DNA of 7,689 bases from an uncultured Eubacteriales bacterium (lineage in GTDB: Bacteria > Bacillota > Clostridia > Christensenellales > CAG-138): NCBI GenBank assembly GCA_900542615.1, contig UQOG01000097.1, positions 1-7,689 of the forward strand, in the 5' to 3' direction. Of this stretch, positions 6,687-7,689 are shown in pieces. Below the pieces are notes generated by a model. It saw only the letters and a list, made by a program, of their open reading frames with translations. It was not told the origin of the DNA and searched no databases. The first letter of the stretch is position 1. Each line of letters starts with the position of its first letter. Position numbers and translations under genes: made by a program.

Positions 6687-6716
6687 CCCCTCGGCTTCCA
6701 TAATATACACAAATCT

Positions 6717-6915
6717 CAGCCTGTCGAAAAACCCCCGGGGGGTCGGGGGCCGCAGCCCCCGGAGGCTTTGATCGGATTTGGCGACATGTGCGTCAAATCC
6801 GCAAAAAGCCTTGCGTAGCAAGGGTTTCCTTGCATAGCTCCCTGGCCGCGCCGTAGGCGCAAGGGAGCTATGAACACCTCGAAAAAGTGGCGCAAGCCAC
6901 TTTTTCGACAGCCTG
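6717..6915 (+). mobile_element. 199-bp MITE-like element with terminal inverted repeats and 6-bp target duplication
   Basis: The ends read CAGCCTGTCGAAAAA (6717-6731) and TTTTTCGACAGCCTG (6901-6915), inverted repeats with a single mismatch. The element is flanked directly by AAATCT on both sides (6711-6716 and 6916-6921), a probable target-site duplication. It has no coding capacity. Inside are five hairpins: 6744-6761, 6773-6801, 6809-6823, 6833-6872 (with a nested 6848-6860 stem) and 6879-6908, the last with 13 bp and a GCAA loop. Its last 55 bp recur exactly at 1-55. It lies in the 3' untranslated region of the prs-like gene. No transposase is in the window, so it would need one supplied elsewhere. 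Confidence 0.78.
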
Positions 6916-6943
6916 AAATCTATCCATAGGACTGTCTTGCTTT

Positions 6944-6984
6944 GAACCGTCTTATTCAGGAAAAGCAAGGCGGTTCTTTTTTTT
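6944..6984 (+). terminator. Rho-independent terminator of the prs-like gene
   Basis: A 10-bp stem (6944-6953 with 6967-6976, one G-U pair), a 13-nt loop and eight consecutive T residues (6977-6984) form a canonical terminator. It lies 258 nt beyond the prs-like stop codon because the 199-bp element is inserted between them. A competing 8-bp pairing (6936-6943 with 6962-6969) overlaps the 3' arm. Confidence 0.85.
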
Positions 6985-7055
6985 GCAGAAGCGGGAAGCG
7001 GGGATCATGGATGATCTACAAACAGAATAATATAAAGAAAAGAGACGGAAAATGG

Positions 7056-7062
7056 TGTCGAA
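7056..7062 (+). promoter_or_regulatory. Candidate Spo0A box upstream of the Spo0A-domain gene
   Basis: TGTCGAA is an exact 7-mer match to the core 0A-box consensus (TGNCGAA) and is followed by ATTT, in keeping with the usual AT flank. It is about 120 nt before the start of the 7182-7559 gene. One such 7-mer is expected by chance about once per 8 kb of double strand, so this is only suggestive. The rest of 6985-7181 is AT-rich, with no gene and no clear sigma-A promoter. Confidence 0.35.
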
Positions 7063-7181
7063 ATTTGTGGGCGATTGGAAACCTTTGTACAATTTTTTTA
7101 GATTACTTGCTTCCGCCAAAAAATATGGCAAAATAAGACACAAGAAAACAAGACAAAGCGCAAAACAATAGGAGGAAGGTT

Positions 7182-7559
7182 ATGGAACGATCAGAATATG
7201 TGGAAAACCGGCTGTTGCGGATTGGGGCAACGCCGGAATACGTAGGATATCCCTATCTGCTGGACAGCATTCTGCTGGTATGGGACAAGCCGGAGGCAGG
7301 GCGGAATATTACGACCCAGGTATATCCGGCCATTGCCCAGCGGTGGGGCGTAAGCGCGGCCAGCGTAGAGCGGAGCATCCGCACGCTGATTGCAGCCTTA
7401 TGGCAGGACCAGGACCGGCGGGCGCTGGGACAACTGCTTGGCCGGGATTACGAGACGCCGCCGGGGAATTCCAAATTCATCGGGGTAGCAGCCTGCCGGC
7501 TTCGGATGTTTTACCGGGGCGGCGGAGAAACATCGGGAAGAATGGACGGCAGCGCGTAA
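7182..7559 (+). CDS. Stand-alone Spo0A C-terminal (DNA-binding) domain protein
   Basis: The 125-residue protein corresponds to the effector domain of the sporulation master regulator Spo0A without its receiver domain. Matching landmarks in order are LLRIGATPEYVGYPYLLDSI (11-30; Spo0A has IGVPAHIKGYQYLRDAI), the VYPAIAQRWGVS segment (48-58; LYPDIAKKF), the recognition helix SVERSIRTLIAALW (61-74; RVERAIRHAIEVAW) and PGNSKFIGVAACRLRM (94-109; PTNSEFIAMVADKLRL). Full-length Spo0A is about 260-270 residues; this begins directly at the effector domain. It starts with ATG after GGAGGAAGG (7171-7179) and has no phosphoacceptor site, so it cannot be activated as Spo0A is. It probably binds 0A-box-like DNA constitutively or competes with Spo0A. 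The last 15 residues (GGGETSGRMDGSA region) are polar and unmatched. No terminator follows before the tRNA promoter. Confidence 0.88.
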   Translation: MERSEYVENRLLRIGATPEYVGYPYLLDSILLVWDKPEAGRNITTQVYPAIAQRWGVSAASVERSIRTLIAALWQDQDRRALGQLLGRDYETPPGNSKFIGVAACRLRMFYRGGGETSGRMDGSA

Positions 7560-7566
7560 AAACGGT

Positions 7567-7595
7567 TTGCAAAGCGGGCGAAACTATGGTACAAT
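7567..7595 (+). promoter_or_regulatory. Extended -10 promoter of the tRNA gene
   Basis: TTGCAA (7567-7572; 4/6 to TTGACA), a 17-nt spacer ending in TGG and TACAAT (7590-7595; 5/6) form a good sigma-A promoter. The start point would be near 7602, about 13 nt before the mature tRNA. It begins 8 nt after the stop codon of the Spo0A-domain gene. Confidence 0.65.
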
Positions 7596-7614
7596 CACAC
7601 TTGGTAATTCGATT

Positions 7615-7689
7615 GCCGGTGTGATGGAATTGGCAGACGTGACGGACTCAAAATCCGTTGGTGGCGACACCGTGTGGGTTCGAGTCCCA
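7615..7689 (+). tRNA. tRNA-Leu (anticodon CAA), 3' end cut by window edge
   Basis: The sequence has a 5' acceptor strand GCCGGTG (7615-7621) and a leucine-type D arm. The anticodon stem is ACGGA/TCCGT (7642-7646 and 7654-7658) around loop CTCAAAA, giving anticodon CAA (7649-7651) that reads UUG. A long variable arm (GGTG/CACC, 7660-7671) marks a class II tRNA. The T arm starts GTGGG-TTCGAGT-CCCA. The last T-stem base, the 3' acceptor strand and CCA lie outside the window. Confidence 0.95.

Noticed and set aside
6732..6908. CRISPR array or structured RNA gene for the hairpin-rich stretch
   Set aside because: The hairpins differ from one another, there are no regular repeats and spacers, and the inverted ends with flanking duplications are better explained by a mobile element.
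6093..6968. Long minus-strand open frame (291 codons) opposite the prs-like gene
   Set aside because: It is antisense to an evident gene, runs through the mobile element, has no ribosome binding site and its translation resembles no family.
6942..7136. Plus-strand 64-codon open frame after the element
   Set aside because: It starts inside the terminator stem, has no ribosome binding site and crosses the U-tract; the AT-rich composition explains the open frame.

Overview
The window looks like the chromosome of a GC-rich, probably spore-forming member of the Clostridia (Oscillospiraceae/Ruminococcaceae-like). This rests on strong AAGGAGG-type ribosome binding sites, a BceRS-BceAB-type two-component/ABC module, a stand-alone Spo0A DNA-binding domain and sigma-A-like promoters. 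The species cannot be named from the sequence.

Minus strand, read from 5430 down to 57. A response regulator (5327-4647) and a two-TM histidine kinase (4654-3665) overlap by 8 nt. A 97-nt intergenic region follows, with a BceR-type operator and a TATAAT box. Then come an ABC ATPase (3564-2794), a ten-TM FtsX/BceB-type permease (2804-1029) and an unrecognised membrane-anchored protein (1035-532), each overlapping the next. Downstream, after a short GC hairpin, is a small YccF-family membrane protein (474-106), closed by another hairpin. The layout matches antimicrobial-peptide sensing and detoxification modules. The kinase has almost no extracytoplasmic part, so the transporter is probably the sensor; the kinase phosphorylates the regulator, which switches on the transporter promoter just behind the kinase gene. 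The third overlapping gene is a candidate accessory component.

Plus strand, from 5565 on. A divergent PRPP-synthetase homologue (5649-6686) has its own extended -10 promoter. Between its stop codon and its terminator (6944-6984) lies a 199-bp hairpin-rich element (6717-6915) with near-perfect terminal inverted repeats and a 6-bp flanking duplication: a MITE-like insertion. The right end of a second copy, in the same orientation, is at 1-55, so the two copies bracket the whole Bce/prs region. Next is a receiver-less Spo0A effector-domain protein (7182-7559) with a candidate 0A box upstream. Last is a tRNA-Leu(CAA) with its own promoter, cut by the window edge.

The 321-nt divergent region 5328-5648 holds the two outward promoters and no convincing gene or known riboswitch.
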